64,000 nucleotides of DNA from Acidobacteriota bacterium (lineage in GTDB: Bacteria > Acidobacteriota > Terriglobia > Bryobacterales > Bryobacteraceae). The position numbers and the translations under genes are program-made. The notes beneath the pieces are model-generated. The model was given only the letters and a program-made list of their open reading frames with translations. It was not told the origin of the DNA and searched no databases. Of this stretch, positions 33,966-43,173 are shown piece after piece. The stretch's first letter is position 1. The number at the start of each line of letters is the position of its first letter. Where the stretch lies: contig JANXSF010000102.1 in NCBI GenBank assembly GCA_025352795.1, positions 170,523 to 234,522 on the forward strand, read 5' to 3'.

Positions 33966-35555
33966 ATGCAAACCATTGGTCGCTATGTCGTGGAAGGTGA
34001 GGCTGGACGCGGTTCCAGTGGTATAGTCTTCCGCGCTCGCGATCCCATTATTGGCCGCATTGTCGCCATAAAACAGATCCGCCTGGACGACGTGGCCGAC
34101 CCCACCGAGCGGCAGCGCATTCACGAACGTCTGTTCCGCGAAGCACAATCAGCAGGATCTCTTTCTCACCCAGGCATTGTCACCGTGTACGACATTCAGG
34201 AGGAGCGCGGTTCAGCATTTATTTTTATGGAGTATGTGGAAGGCCAAACGCTGGAAATGCTTCTGCCGCGCAAGCAGCTCTCTCCCGAACAGATTCGTTC
34301 CATTCTGGAACAGACTGCCACTGCATTAGACTATGCCCACGGCAAAGGAATTATTCATCGCGACATCAAACCCGCCAACCTGATGGTGACGCCACAAGGC
34401 ATTGTCAAAATCATGGATTTTGGCGTGGCTCGCATGCAATCGCAAAACACCACCCATACCGGTACATTGCTTGGAACGCCCACATACATGGCCCCCGAAC
34501 AGATTCAGGGTAAACCGGCGGATGCCCGTGCGGACCAGTTTTCTTTGGGTGTTTTAGCGTATGAAATGTTGACCGGCAACACGCCCTATAAAACAGATTC
34601 TGTGCCTGCGCTGTTATTCCAAATCGTAACCCAGCCGACGCCCCCAGCGCGCCAGTTCAACCCATCGCTATCCGCAACACTCGAAGCAGCACTGACCAGG
34701 GTGTTGTCTAAAGATCCAGATGCCCGATTTGAAAACTGTTCCACGTTTGTTCGAGCTTTATCTGGAGATTTCCATGCGGTGGCTCATCAAGTGGAACAAT
34801 CGTTGCCCACTATGGCGTTCCTGCCTGTCCAAATTGCACCGGATTACGGGCCAGCATTTGTCAGGAAACAGCCACCTGCGCCTCCCGAACCAAGTCCATC
34901 CAGATTCGGTTTATTTGCCATCATACTCAGCATTGCTTCGGTGGTGGCGCTAGCGGTTGCTGCTTTCACATATTTTGGGACCCAACCAGCACCTGTGGTG
35001 CAAGCGGAGCAACTGCCGCCCCTGGCCATTCCTGAAAGTCCTAAACCCAGTCCCGAAGCTGTATTACCACCGCTCCAGGAATCACCTGTCGAAAAACCGG
35101 AACCACGTAAACCAACAGTAGTCGAGCCATTTGATATTGGCGTTGTGGAGTATGCCGTACGATTGATCACGGCGCCCGTTGGAGCCAAAATTGTAATGGA
35201 TTCAGGATCCCCAATCTGCACCTCACCCTGCTCACTTACGCTCCCCTCAGGCCGTCATACTTTTTCCGCAAGTCTCAGCGGACATCAATCCGCCTATCGC
35301 ATTTTTCAAGTGCCAGACCAGACAGAACTCACTGTCACCCTGGAAAAAACATTTGGAAAATTGAGCGTGATCACTACACCTGCAGGGTCGGAAATCGCAG
35401 TCGACGGCGTGGTGAAAACAGAACGTACCCCAGCAATGCTAACGTTGCCTTCCGGCAAACATTTAATTCGTATCACATTGGCCGGACATGATCCCAAAGA
35501 AAAAGAGATCGAAATTCACGAAGGCGATCTCTCCGAATTTCGAATAACCTGGTAA
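33966..35555 (+). CDS. PEGA-domain serine/threonine protein kinase
   Basis: 529-aa Hanks-type receptor kinase. The kinase domain covers about residues 7-265: GEAGRGSSGIVFRARD (glycine loop), VAIKQIRL (lysine), HRDIKPANLMV (catalytic loop), DFGVARMQ and GTPTYMAPEQ (activation segment). A juxtamembrane region leads to one membrane helix at about 313-337 (GLFAIILSIASVVALAVAAF), then a proline-rich linker and two PEGA domains (about 395-460 and 462-528; GRHTFSASLSGHQS and GKHLIRITLAGHDP). PEGA domains suggest a periplasmic surface-binding role. It follows mfd by 20 bases. Confidence 0.93.
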   Translation: MQTIGRYVVEGEAGRGSSGIVFRARDPIIGRIVAIKQIRLDDVADPTERQRIHERLFREAQSAGSLSHPGIVTVYDIQEERGSAFIFMEYVEGQTLEMLLPRKQLSPEQIRSILEQTATALDYAHGKGIIHRDIKPANLMVTPQGIVKIMDFGVARMQSQNTTHTGTLLGTPTYMAPEQIQGKPADARADQFSLGVLAYEMLTGNTPYKTDSVPALLFQIVTQPTPPARQFNPSLSATLEAALTRVLSKDPDARFENCSTFVRALSGDFHAVAHQVEQSLPTMAFLPVQIAPDYGPAFVRKQPPAPPEPSPSRFGLFAIILSIASVVALAVAAFTYFGTQPAPVVQAEQLPPLAIPESPKPSPEAVLPPLQESPVEKPEPRKPTVVEPFDIGVVEYAVRLITAPVGAKIVMDSGSPICTSPCSLTLPSGRHTFSASLSGHQSAYRIFQVPDQTELTVTLEKTFGKLSVITTPAGSEIAVDGVVKTERTPAMLTLPSGKHLIRITLAGHDPKEKEIEIHEGDLSEFRITW

Positions 35556-35608
35556 CAAGCATCGTTGGATTTCATAGCGGCTAGCTGTGCGCTAAAATCA
35601 GGTTAAAG

Positions 35609-36973
35609 ATGACAACTCTCAACCGCAGGCACCTTCTTGCAATGATGGCTGCAGCCACAGCTTCATTCAGTTCCGGCGCACCAAAGAAAGACATGATCGT
35701 CAGAGCTGCTCGCCCTGAAGATCTGGAAATGCCCATGGCCGGATTCCGTAACGCCGTCACCCCCATTGAAAATTTTTTCGTGCGCAGCCATCACTACATG
35801 ACAAAAGTGGATCTGAACGATTGGCAATTAAGCATTGGAGGCGAAATTTCCAAACCACAAACCTTGACCATGGCCGACCTCAAGAAGCTCCCAAAAGTGG
35901 AACTGGTCAGTGTTCTGGAATGTGCAGGCAATGGCCGTGGGCTCTATGAACCTACAGTTCCTGGATTGCAATGGGAGTACGGCGCAGTGGGCAACGGCCG
36001 TTGGGCAGGTGTCCGCTTAGCCGATGTGCTGAAGCTTTGTGGTTTGAAATCCACTGCAAAGGAGATTCTTTTCGATGGGGCCGATGTCCCAGTAGGTAAG
36101 ATGCCGGAGTTCAAACGCAGCATCCCGTTGAAAAAAGCGCTGGACCCCGACACCATCCTGGCTTACGAAATGAATGGCGAGACACTTCCCGATGCTCATG
36201 GATTTCCTTTGCGGGTGATAGCCCCTGGTTGGGCTGGCGATAGCTGGGTAAAGTGGCTGATTAAAATTGAAGTTCTGGACAAAGAGTTCGACGGCTTTTT
36301 TATGAAGACCGCCTACCGGCATCCGGGTAAGAATGTTGCCCCCGGTTCAGTAGTCGACCCGGCAACCATGTCCCCGTTGACGTCACTAAGAATCAAGAGT
36401 GTGATCGCCAGCCATGCCGATGGCGCGGTGCTTGCCCCAGGGCTGACGCGGCTGACTGGAGTGGCCTGGAGTGGGGAATCGCCGGTGGCTGGAGTGGACG
36501 TCTCAACCGACGCTGGGCGCAGTTGGCGGGCCACCGTCACCAAGACTTCCGGTGGAAAGTACGGTTGGAGCCAATGGTCTTTCGATTGGAAACCGACCAA
36601 AGAAGCTTATTACCAGTTGATGGTGCGGGCTCGCGCTGCATCTGGCGAACTGCAACCCTTTGTCCAGGAATGGAACCCTTCCGGCTATGCTCACAACGCG
36701 GTGCATACGATTGGGGTAAACGTTACAACCGCAGCACCTGCGGCAATCCAAAAAGCCTCCATCGCCGGAGCTCCGGAACTTCCCGGCCAATTCCGATCCA
36801 CCTGTATGGTGTGCCATGGAACCGATGTAATGGAACAGCAACGATTAAATCGTGGCCAATGGGAGAAGGAAGTGGATAAAATGGTGCGGTGGGGTGCGGA
36901 TGTGAAACCGGAATACAAAAATCAGCTCGTCGATTTTTTAAACAGTCGATGGGGCGCCCGGCCCCGGAAATAA
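35609..36973 (+). CDS. Sulfite oxidase-fold molybdoenzyme with fused c-type haem motif
   Basis: 454 aa. The N terminus (TLNRRHLLAMMAAATASFS) looks like a Tat signal, fitting export of a folded molybdopterin protein. The SUOX domain includes LECAGNGRGLYEP with the molybdenum cysteine (about C105), HGFPLRVIAPGWAGDSWVKW for cofactor binding, and a Mo-co dimerisation Ig-like domain (about 265-370). At about residues 398-402 CMVCH is a c-type haem site, with a following MVRW that may supply the axial methionine. In SorAB enzymes the haem is on a separate subunit. The substrate may be sulfite, but other substrates are possible. It is 53 bases after the kinase gene. Confidence 0.82.
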   Translation: MTTLNRRHLLAMMAAATASFSSGAPKKDMIVRAARPEDLEMPMAGFRNAVTPIENFFVRSHHYMTKVDLNDWQLSIGGEISKPQTLTMADLKKLPKVELVSVLECAGNGRGLYEPTVPGLQWEYGAVGNGRWAGVRLADVLKLCGLKSTAKEILFDGADVPVGKMPEFKRSIPLKKALDPDTILAYEMNGETLPDAHGFPLRVIAPGWAGDSWVKWLIKIEVLDKEFDGFFMKTAYRHPGKNVAPGSVVDPATMSPLTSLRIKSVIASHADGAVLAPGLTRLTGVAWSGESPVAGVDVSTDAGRSWRATVTKTSGGKYGWSQWSFDWKPTKEAYYQLMVRARAASGELQPFVQEWNPSGYAHNAVHTIGVNVTTAAPAAIQKASIAGAPELPGQFRSTCMVCHGTDVMEQQRLNRGQWEKEVDKMVRWGADVKPEYKNQLVDFLNSRWGARPRK

Positions 36974-36988
36974 TTTTGAGGAGAAAAC

Positions 36989-37384
36989 ATGGAACGTATT
37001 GATGAACTGAAGTTGAAATACCAATCGGTTTTGAACCTGATCAAGCAAAGTGGCGTTGTTCTTGCCCATTGCCATGTGCAGGATAACAAGCTATTTGTGC
37101 AAGGCGCCGCACCTTCGGAAGATGTCAAGAACGACATCTGGAATCAAATTAAGTTAACCGATTCCACCTTCAGCGATTTGACTTGCGACCTGTCCATTGA
37201 CGCAAGCTTGGCCCCTCCGGCCAGAACCTATACGGTAGTCGGTGGCGATTCACTGTGGAAGATTGCGACCCATTTTTATGGCAATGGTGCGGAGTATCCA
37301 AAAATCATCGCAGGCAATCCTGGCCAGTTGGTGAATGATAAGTCCGTCATCCACCCAGGCGACGTCCTCGCTATTCCTGAGTAA
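36989..37384 (+). CDS. BON-like/LysM protein
   Basis: 131 aa, no signal peptide. The N-terminal half (LIKQSGVVLAHCHVQDNKLF, QGAAPSEDVKNDIWNQI) resembles a BON-type domain. The C-terminal LysM domain covers about residues 80-130 (RTYTVVGGDSLWKIATHFYG, IHPGDVLAIPE). This is the arrangement of E. coli Kbp/YgaU, a potassium-binding protein, and I propose that only by similarity of layout. GAGGAG before the ATG is a strong ribosome site. It lies 15 bases after the molybdoenzyme gene and just before an inverted-repeat element. Confidence 0.8.
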   Translation: MERIDELKLKYQSVLNLIKQSGVVLAHCHVQDNKLFVQGAAPSEDVKNDIWNQIKLTDSTFSDLTCDLSIDASLAPPARTYTVVGGDSLWKIATHFYGNGAEYPKIIAGNPGQLVNDKSVIHPGDVLAIPE

Positions 37385-37466
37385 CTAAAAAGCGCTCGCT
37401 TGTGGGTCACGGCTCTGTAAAATCAGTATGTTACCGAGCCGTGACCGCGAGGGAGCGGTCTTTTAG
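37385..37466. repeat. Long inverted repeat, family copy 2
   Basis: Between the convergent LysM and lptD genes. The right arm (GAGCCGTGACCGCGAGGGAG, then CGGT, 37436-37459) matches the family exactly. The left arm is worn: it reads AGCGCTCGCTTGTGGGTCAC and then GGCTC. CTAAAA and TTTTAG close the ends. Position and shape would allow it to act as a terminator for both genes. Confidence 0.88.
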
Positions 37467-37488
37467 CCAGAGTGATGAGGGATCCCGC

Positions 37489-39783
37489 TTAGAACAACCG
37501 TTCCTGCTTTCTCAACGTCCCCACAGTTCCAATATTGGCCACCGCAAAGGAAACCAGATACTGATTTTCATTGCGAGTCCCGAAACTAAACCTACGCCAC
37601 TGTACTGAGATGCCACAGCAATCGGAATTGTAACTAACCTGCGTCACCGCGTATTGAAGGATTCCCCGACGATAATCGTAAACCGCGTTGAACCCGGTAT
37701 TCCAACCTTTATGCTGCTCATTGCCGTAACCCACTCGACCGATGATCTGGTTCGCTTCAGGAGACAGCAGTGGAATATTCGCCACCTTGCTATGGCCAAA
37801 GGCAGCGAAAATTTGGCCTCTGCGCGCGTCAGCGGTGAAACCAGTGTTGGTGATAATTCCTCGCAATGGATCGTAATCGGCGCGCCATTCCATTCCCAAC
37901 CAGGGCAGAGGCTTGGCCCGAACCGCGCTCACAATTGGCGAATAGTTGCGACGCTGATCTAGAAATCCGTAGGCCGTCAACTGGATCGTACTTTGCAGGA
38001 CATTTCGTTGTCCCACTTGCAGCGCACCACCAAAGTCAGGCTCAAAGTAGCGACGCTGCCAAAGCTGCCAACTGAGAACTTCCTCCACATTGCCATTTCG
38101 TTTGGTGAAGAAGCGGTTGGTGAGGCTGACCTCCACTTCGCTAGTGTTGTTGATCAGATCGGTCTGATCGAACCGGATGATGTCGTTGAAATCCTTCACC
38201 CCGGAAACGTACCGAAAGGAGGCCCGAGGTTCAATCACATGCTTCAATTTTTGGCCCAACCACTTCGGTGCGTCGTAGGTTTTCTCAACGGAAGGTGGGA
38301 TAAATTCCAGTCCGAATTCGATGGCTGTCCGATTAAAATTTTGGCCCCTCACTTGGAATGACTGCGCGTCCTTGCTTTCGTTGTAGTGAGTTTCGCGAGC
38401 TGAAAGAGAGGGCAGAATGTTAAATCCAGCAAACCGAAACACGGTCATGATGCGAGGTGAAACGTCCAACCGATCCATGAAAGCTCTGGTCTGGAACAAT
38501 GGTTGTTGCCTGCGCAGAAGCGACGTGGAGGATTCAAAAGATACCCAAATTGGCAGAATTTTTTCGCTGATTTGCTTGTCTCGGGAATTGAATTCAAAAC
38601 TGGGAAGCTTGCTGATCACCACCTGATCATCGGGCAATGTGCTGCCAAACACCTGATGACGGGAAACCACAAAATGGAAGGAGTAGGTGTCCCAGTTTTT
38701 GGACATATAGCCGACGGCATTATTTTCCGAATAAATGGCTTCGTTATAGCTTTGAGAAAAGGCCTGTCGGTAGGTGAAGGAACTTAGGTAGTTAGCATTG
38801 ATATGACCCTCAAACCCGTACTTCAATGCGGACTGAGCGGTGAACGCAATCAGGTATCCGCCCTGCTTCAAACGTTCCCCATCGGGCTGCAACAGTCCGC
38901 GATCCTTTATACCCTCCATGATAAAATTAAAGTTAGTATTATCATTAGGTTTGCCACGAAAGTCAATGTGACTTCTTAAGCCTCTTTCGGTATAGAATTG
39001 GGCCCGATAGGTAAGGTCATAACTGCGATTGATGGCCCAAAAATAGCCGCCATTTACCATTTTGCCAAAACGGCTGCTGACCCCCGCATTAGGGGTCAAA
39101 ATCCCGCTGCGCCTAGGGAGTTTTTCAAGGGATTTGTAGAATGCGGGAGCATAGAGGATGGGAACGCGTCGAACCTTGAAAAATGCCCGATAGGCGATAG
39201 CTCTTTCCCCTGGAATAATGTCGAATTTGGGTGCCGTTAAACGCCACCAGGGCTTCGGCAATTTACAGTTGGTGATGAAGCCGTCATAGAGGGTATAGCG
39301 TTGCTTTATCTTTTCTGCCCAATTCCCCTCAAAAATAAAGGGGTTAGTTGAGGACAATACGCCTCGACGAGCTTCGATTTTAGCCGGTGCCCGACCCTTT
39401 ACAGCATAGAATTTCCCAGTCTCTTCTTCCATGTTGTACAGTGCCCGGTCACAATGGATCTCTTCGCCCCCATCGAAGTTTTGAAAGAAGACGTTGCCAC
39501 GGGCTTCCACCCAGCGTGTGTCCTCGTCGTAATCCACTTCATCGGCCTTCAAGAGGAATTCGGTGGTTTCAATTTCTGCCGCCCCGCGAAGTTTGCGCAG
39601 AGATCCTTCGGCATCCTGAGTAATGGCTTGCACCCGAATCTCATCGGCTGCCGGTCCGTTCACGCGCTTGATTACGATGGGTTTTGAGGTCGCCGGAGCG
39701 GCCACCAAAACTGGCAGCGGAACTATCGGAGGGCGAGGCTGGCTGTAGAGGGAAATGCTTAGGAAAAGTCCTAGACACAACAC
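37489..39783 (-). CDS. lptD: LPS-assembly protein LptD
   Basis: Outer-membrane barrel that inserts lipopolysaccharide into the outer leaflet. I place the start at the GTG at 39783: AGGG lies about 8 bases before it and it begins a signal peptide (LCLGLFLSISLYSQ), giving 764 aa. An open frame continues to 40101 but has no signal and runs into the promoter side of the divergent gene. The OstA/LptA-like jellyroll is at about residues 40-150 (ADEVDYDEDTRWVEARGNVF, IHCDRALYNMEEETGKFYAV). The barrel region follows (RRSGILTPNAGVSSRFGKMV, IEPRASFRYVSGVKDF). Few cysteines are present, so the E. coli disulfide pattern is not retained. Confidence 0.9.
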   Translation of the reverse strand: MLCLGLFLSISLYSQPRPPIVPLPVLVAAPATSKPIVIKRVNGPAADEIRVQAITQDAEGSLRKLRGAAEIETTEFLLKADEVDYDEDTRWVEARGNVFFQNFDGGEEIHCDRALYNMEEETGKFYAVKGRAPAKIEARRGVLSSTNPFIFEGNWAEKIKQRYTLYDGFITNCKLPKPWWRLTAPKFDIIPGERAIAYRAFFKVRRVPILYAPAFYKSLEKLPRRSGILTPNAGVSSRFGKMVNGGYFWAINRSYDLTYRAQFYTERGLRSHIDFRGKPNDNTNFNFIMEGIKDRGLLQPDGERLKQGGYLIAFTAQSALKYGFEGHINANYLSSFTYRQAFSQSYNEAIYSENNAVGYMSKNWDTYSFHFVVSRHQVFGSTLPDDQVVISKLPSFEFNSRDKQISEKILPIWVSFESSTSLLRRQQPLFQTRAFMDRLDVSPRIMTVFRFAGFNILPSLSARETHYNESKDAQSFQVRGQNFNRTAIEFGLEFIPPSVEKTYDAPKWLGQKLKHVIEPRASFRYVSGVKDFNDIIRFDQTDLINNTSEVEVSLTNRFFTKRNGNVEEVLSWQLWQRRYFEPDFGGALQVGQRNVLQSTIQLTAYGFLDQRRNYSPIVSAVRAKPLPWLGMEWRADYDPLRGIITNTGFTADARRGQIFAAFGHSKVANIPLLSPEANQIIGRVGYGNEQHKGWNTGFNAVYDYRRGILQYAVTQVSYNSDCCGISVQWRRFSFGTRNENQYLVSFAVANIGTVGTLRKQERLF

Positions 39784-40106
39784 CCTGTAGTCCCTAAGGC
39801 AAAGTGCCGATATATGGGGCAGTGCTGGTGACTCATAGTACCAAGACGATAATAATTCGTGACATTTTGTAGGAAATATGTTACGAAAGATACTAGGGCC
39901 AAACATAATAAAGTACTTAGAGCCTAGTTGGAAGTGAGTTTGCCGAGTCTGATGGGCTTGGAATAAAGGGAACAAAGTGGAGGGGTTCGGTGCTGTTTTC
40001 GATTGCTTCAATCGAAAACCGTAGCACGGATCTGGAGCCTGGATCAACAGCCTTAGGTAACATCTGGCAAGTTGGGCAGGATTTGAATAGGGGACCGACA
40101 AACATT
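39784..40106. other. Intergenic region between lptD and the RDD gene
   Basis: 323 bases between divergent genes once the starts are corrected. It contains a perfect 11-bp inverted repeat (39995-40019), AT-rich patches near 39848-39915 that may hold promoters, and AGGGGA before the RDD start. I see no RNA gene or ORF with coding character. Confidence 0.5.
39995..40019. repeat. Perfect 11-bp inverted repeat with 3-base loop
   Basis: GTTTTCGATTG (39995-40005), CTT, CAATCGAAAAC (40009-40019). TGCT and AGCA on the outside extend the pairing past a 3-base bulge. No T run follows, so it is more likely an operator or a leader hairpin than a terminator. Confidence 0.65.
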
Positions 40107-41039
40107 ATGACTTGCGATTATTGCAGAACGGCCAATTCTGAAAGCGATCACCGATGCCGGAAATGCCAGCGTCGTCTGGGTGGTTATGTTCCAACTTTTT
40201 CCGCCAATTCCTACCCTGTAAGTTGTGACGCCACGGCACGAAAATATGAAGTGGTCACGGAATCGGAAGCGGTTTCCGCTCCGGTTGCGGTAGCCACACT
40301 TGCCGCAGTTGCCAACCCTGCTGGTAACTATGAAGGCCAACGATCAGCATCGGGATCAGTAAGCTACCCCGTGCAACGTCGCTTATTTCAAACCGAAGGC
40401 TTGAAGATAGTTTCCATTGATGGCAGCGACACACCTACGCCGACAATTAAGAAACGCAACGCGTCGCCTCGAAAGCCTGCGCTTGAATCTTTCGATCAAG
40501 GGGTGCTGGATTTCTTCGGTCCGCCAAAGCACGAATTCAATCAACTGGGCAATGCCGCCCGATCCTCAGTCTATTGTGACTATCGCGTGGCAACCTTGGT
40601 CCACCGTTCCTTAGCAGCGCTGGTGGACGGTAGCCTTATTCTCTTTTCAATCGCTTTATTCGCAGCCATCTTCGTATACGGCGGTGGCGAGTTTGATTTC
40701 GACCCGATGGAAAACAAGCTTGTGTTCGGTGCACTGCTGGCATTTCTGCCCCTGTTTTACAAAATGTTTTGGGCCTGCGCCGGTACCGACACTCCTGGTT
40801 CACAATATCTGGGCCTGCAACTGACCGATTTTGATGGTCGGGTTCCCAGTGCTAAAGTTCGCGTCCATCGCGTATTATCGACGCTGCTGAGTGTCATGGC
40901 CGCCGGTATCGGGGTGATCTGGGTGTATCTGGACGAGGAAACTTTGTCCTGGCACGATCACATTTCCGGCACCTTCATGACTGCCGATTTAAATTACAAA
41001 TCACCAGTAAACTACTCCGCATCCGCTTTTGCGGATTGA
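40107..41039 (+). CDS. RDD-family membrane protein with N-terminal zinc ribbon
   Basis: 310 aa from the ATG at 40107 (AGGGGA upstream); a longer frame reaches 39990 but crosses the inverted repeat and lacks coding character. The N terminus has CDYC and CRKC, a short zinc ribbon. A linker of about 110 residues is followed by an RDD domain at about 160-300 with its membrane helices ([38 protein letters not shown]) and the usual [18 protein letters not shown] and [13 protein letters not shown] proteins are of uncertain function, some being linked to sodium export. It is 47 bases before ribBA. Confidence 0.82.
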   Translation: MTCDYCRTANSESDHRCRKCQRRLGGYVPTFSANSYPVSCDATARKYEVVTESEAVSAPVAVATLAAVANPAGNYEGQRSASGSVSYPVQRRLFQTEGLKIVSIDGSDTPTPTIKKRNASPRKPALESFDQGVLDFFGPPKHEFNQLGNAARSSVYCDYRVATLVHRSLAALVDGSLILFSIALFAAIFVYGGGEFDFDPMENKLVFGALLAFLPLFYKMFWACAGTDTPGSQYLGLQLTDFDGRVPSAKVRVHRVLSTLLSVMAAGIGVIWVYLDEETLSWHDHISGTFMTADLNYKSPVNYSASAFAD

Positions 41040-41086
41040 ACAATGTGAGTCGATTTCTCACTGCGGGCGTATAGTTAAGTAAGCCC

Positions 41087-42244
41087 ATGCCCTTTGCCTC
41101 AATCGTTGATGCTATTGAAGACTTCCGCCAAGGAAAAATGGTGGTTGTGGTCGATGATGAAGATCGCGAAAACGAAGGTGACCTGACGGTTGCTGCCAGT
41201 AAAATCACTCCCGAAATTATCAATTTCATGGCCGTTCATGGCCGAGGATTGATTTGTGTAGCACTCAGTGCGGATCGATGCGAGGAATTAGGGCTGGCTC
41301 TGGTTACCTCCAACAACACCTCACAGTTCGGCACGGCCTTCTGCGAATCGATTGACGCGGCTCAGGGCGTCACTACGGGCATTTCTGCAGCGGACCGCTC
41401 CCTTACGATTCAAGTAACCATGCGTCCCGATGCGCGCCCTTCCGATTTGGCCAGACCAGGCCATATGTTCCCCTTGCGTGCCCGGGAAGGCGGCGTGCTG
41501 GTCCGCGCCGGTCAAACCGAGGCTGCCGTGGATTTGGCCCGCCTCGCCGGACTTCCGCCTGGTGGGGTAATCTGCGAAATCATGAAGGCAGATGGCACCA
41601 TGGCCAGAGTTCCTGATCTAATCCTCTACTGCCAGGAACATGGACTCAAAATGATTTCCGTCGCCGCGCTCATCCGCTATCGGCTGGAACACGAACGATT
41701 TCTGCGTCGAAAAGCCGAAGGTATTTTACCCACGCCCTTCGGCACTTTCCGAACCATTGCCTACGAAAGCGCCATCGCTCCCGATACGCATATGGCCCTG
41801 GTAATGGGTGAAGTGGCTGGCCAGGAAAACGTTCTGGTGAGGATGCATTCGCACTGCGTCTTTGGCGATGTGTTCCATTCCACCGATTGTGAATGCGCAG
41901 CCACTCTAGAAGGTTCCATGAAGGCCATTGCCGAACACGGCGCCGGGGCAATTGTTTATCTGCATCAAACTGGTCCTGGTTACAAAGTGTTCCGTCGCGA
42001 TGATTTGCCAGCCCATCTGGAATCCGTTCACTCTCAAGCACCAGCCAGCGGAAATCACCAAATCATTCTGCAACATGAAGCGGGGATCGGTGCCCAGATC
42101 CTGGCCGATTTAGGCCTCCATAAAGTTCGCTTATTAACCAACCATCCGCGCAAGGTGGTGGGGCTGGAAGGGTACGGAGTAGAGATTGTTGAGCAAGTGC
42201 CCGTAAAGAAACGGGAACTTTTTGAGACTTACCAGCGTTTCTAA
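41087..42244 (+). CDS. ribBA: 3,4-dihydroxy-2-butanone 4-phosphate synthase with degenerate GTP cyclohydrolase II domain (RibBA/RibBX type)
   Basis: 385 aa. Residues 1-205 are a complete DHBP synthase ([54 protein letters not shown]), which makes the four-carbon unit of riboflavin. Residues about 208-375 have the GTP cyclohydrolase II fold and keep the zinc cysteines (HSHC near 253, then DCEC). However, the GTP-binding motif RQEGRGIG reads HQTGPGYK (near 291), and the catalytic DxRDYGIGAQIL segment reads [12 protein letters not shown] (near 327). The C terminus is also short. The second domain is therefore probably inactive, as in RibBX proteins of some proteobacteria. TATAGT lies 11 bases upstream. 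Confidence 0.88.
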   Translation: MPFASIVDAIEDFRQGKMVVVVDDEDRENEGDLTVAASKITPEIINFMAVHGRGLICVALSADRCEELGLALVTSNNTSQFGTAFCESIDAAQGVTTGISAADRSLTIQVTMRPDARPSDLARPGHMFPLRAREGGVLVRAGQTEAAVDLARLAGLPPGGVICEIMKADGTMARVPDLILYCQEHGLKMISVAALIRYRLEHERFLRRKAEGILPTPFGTFRTIAYESAIAPDTHMALVMGEVAGQENVLVRMHSHCVFGDVFHSTDCECAATLEGSMKAIAEHGAGAIVYLHQTGPGYKVFRRDDLPAHLESVHSQAPASGNHQIILQHEAGIGAQILADLGLHKVRLLTNHPRKVVGLEGYGVEIVEQVPVKKRELFETYQRF

Positions 42245-42261
42245 CACAGGAGTAATCAATC

Positions 42262-43164
42262 ATGCGTTTTCTACTTGTCCCCGCCCTTTTTACGATTTCC
42301 CAGCTCGGCTTTGCCGCCGACCCCATCTTCAACTACATCATGCCCGATGCCAAATATATGGCTGGCGTCGATATCCAAAAAGCGAAAGCCTCTCCGTTTA
42401 CAAGATCCATTCTGGACAGCGTGCCGAAAGGGTTTTTTGAAACCATCGGCCTTGATCCGCAGCGCGATCTGGATGAAGTTGTGATGGCATCGCAAAAAGA
42501 AGGCAGCGGAATCGCCATTATTCGTGGGCGCCTCGATTCGGGGAAAATCACTGGATCCTTGAAATTGTTAGGAGCTGTTCAATCGGAAATGCAAAATGGC
42601 GTGGAGATCTTCCGCCAGCAAGGAAATGCATTCTTCCTCATTGGTGGCCATACCGTTTTAGTGGGCGATTTGGAATCAGTGAAGGCCGCTGCGGCGCGAA
42701 ACTACAGCACTGTCCCGGTGGACGCAGTGAAGGCCGCCAAAGTCCAGTCATTGCGCGAAGGAAGTGATGTTTGGATGATCACCAACTCCCCCAACTTCGA
42801 TATGAAACCGAAAGGCGGTAAAGTTCAAAATGGGAACGCCGGGCCGATGGCTGGCATCATGAACGGTGACTTTTTCAAAGCTGTCGATCAGGCTGCCGTG
42901 GGACTTCGTTTCACCGCAACCACCGTGGATCTGAATGTTGAAGCAACCGCTAAAACAGAAAAGGACGCCGGGGCTCTGGCTGATGTTGTCCGTTTTCTTA
43001 GCAATATGGTTCAACTGAATCGCGAAAATCAGGATGTCGCTGCTTTCGCCACCGCTTTGGATTCCATGCAATTAACTCAGAATGCAAAAGTGATTCGTGT
43101 AAAAATGGCAATGCCCCAAAGCCAGTTGGAAAAAATGATGAAAGGGCATGGCCAGAAGATCTAA
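42262..43164 (+). CDS. Exported protein of unknown function
   Basis: 300 aa with a signal peptide (RFLLVPALFTISQLGFAAD) and a good ribosome site (AGGAG, 9-base spacing). The rest is a soluble alpha/beta protein: DAKYMAGVDIQKAKASPFTR near the start, HTVLVGDLESVKAAAARNYS in the middle, and LQLTQNAKVIRV-like strands near the end. The order of segments resembles exported acidobacterial proteins with no assigned role. It lies 17 bases after ribBA and 9 bases before the YfiT-like gene, so it may be in one transcript with both. I do not recognise a catalytic motif. Confidence 0.7.
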   Translation: MRFLLVPALFTISQLGFAADPIFNYIMPDAKYMAGVDIQKAKASPFTRSILDSVPKGFFETIGLDPQRDLDEVVMASQKEGSGIAIIRGRLDSGKITGSLKLLGAVQSEMQNGVEIFRQQGNAFFLIGGHTVLVGDLESVKAAAARNYSTVPVDAVKAAKVQSLREGSDVWMITNSPNFDMKPKGGKVQNGNAGPMAGIMNGDFFKAVDQAAVGLRFTATTVDLNVEATAKTEKDAGALADVVRFLSNMVQLNRENQDVAAFATALDSMQLTQNAKVIRVKMAMPQSQLEKMMKGHGQKI

Positions 43165-43173
43165 AAGGGTACA

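Noticed and set aside
39784..40101. Longer lptD start at 40101
   Set aside because: The extra 106 residues lack a signal peptide and protein-like composition and cover the inverted repeat upstream of the divergent gene; GTG at 39783 has a ribosome site and a signal peptide.
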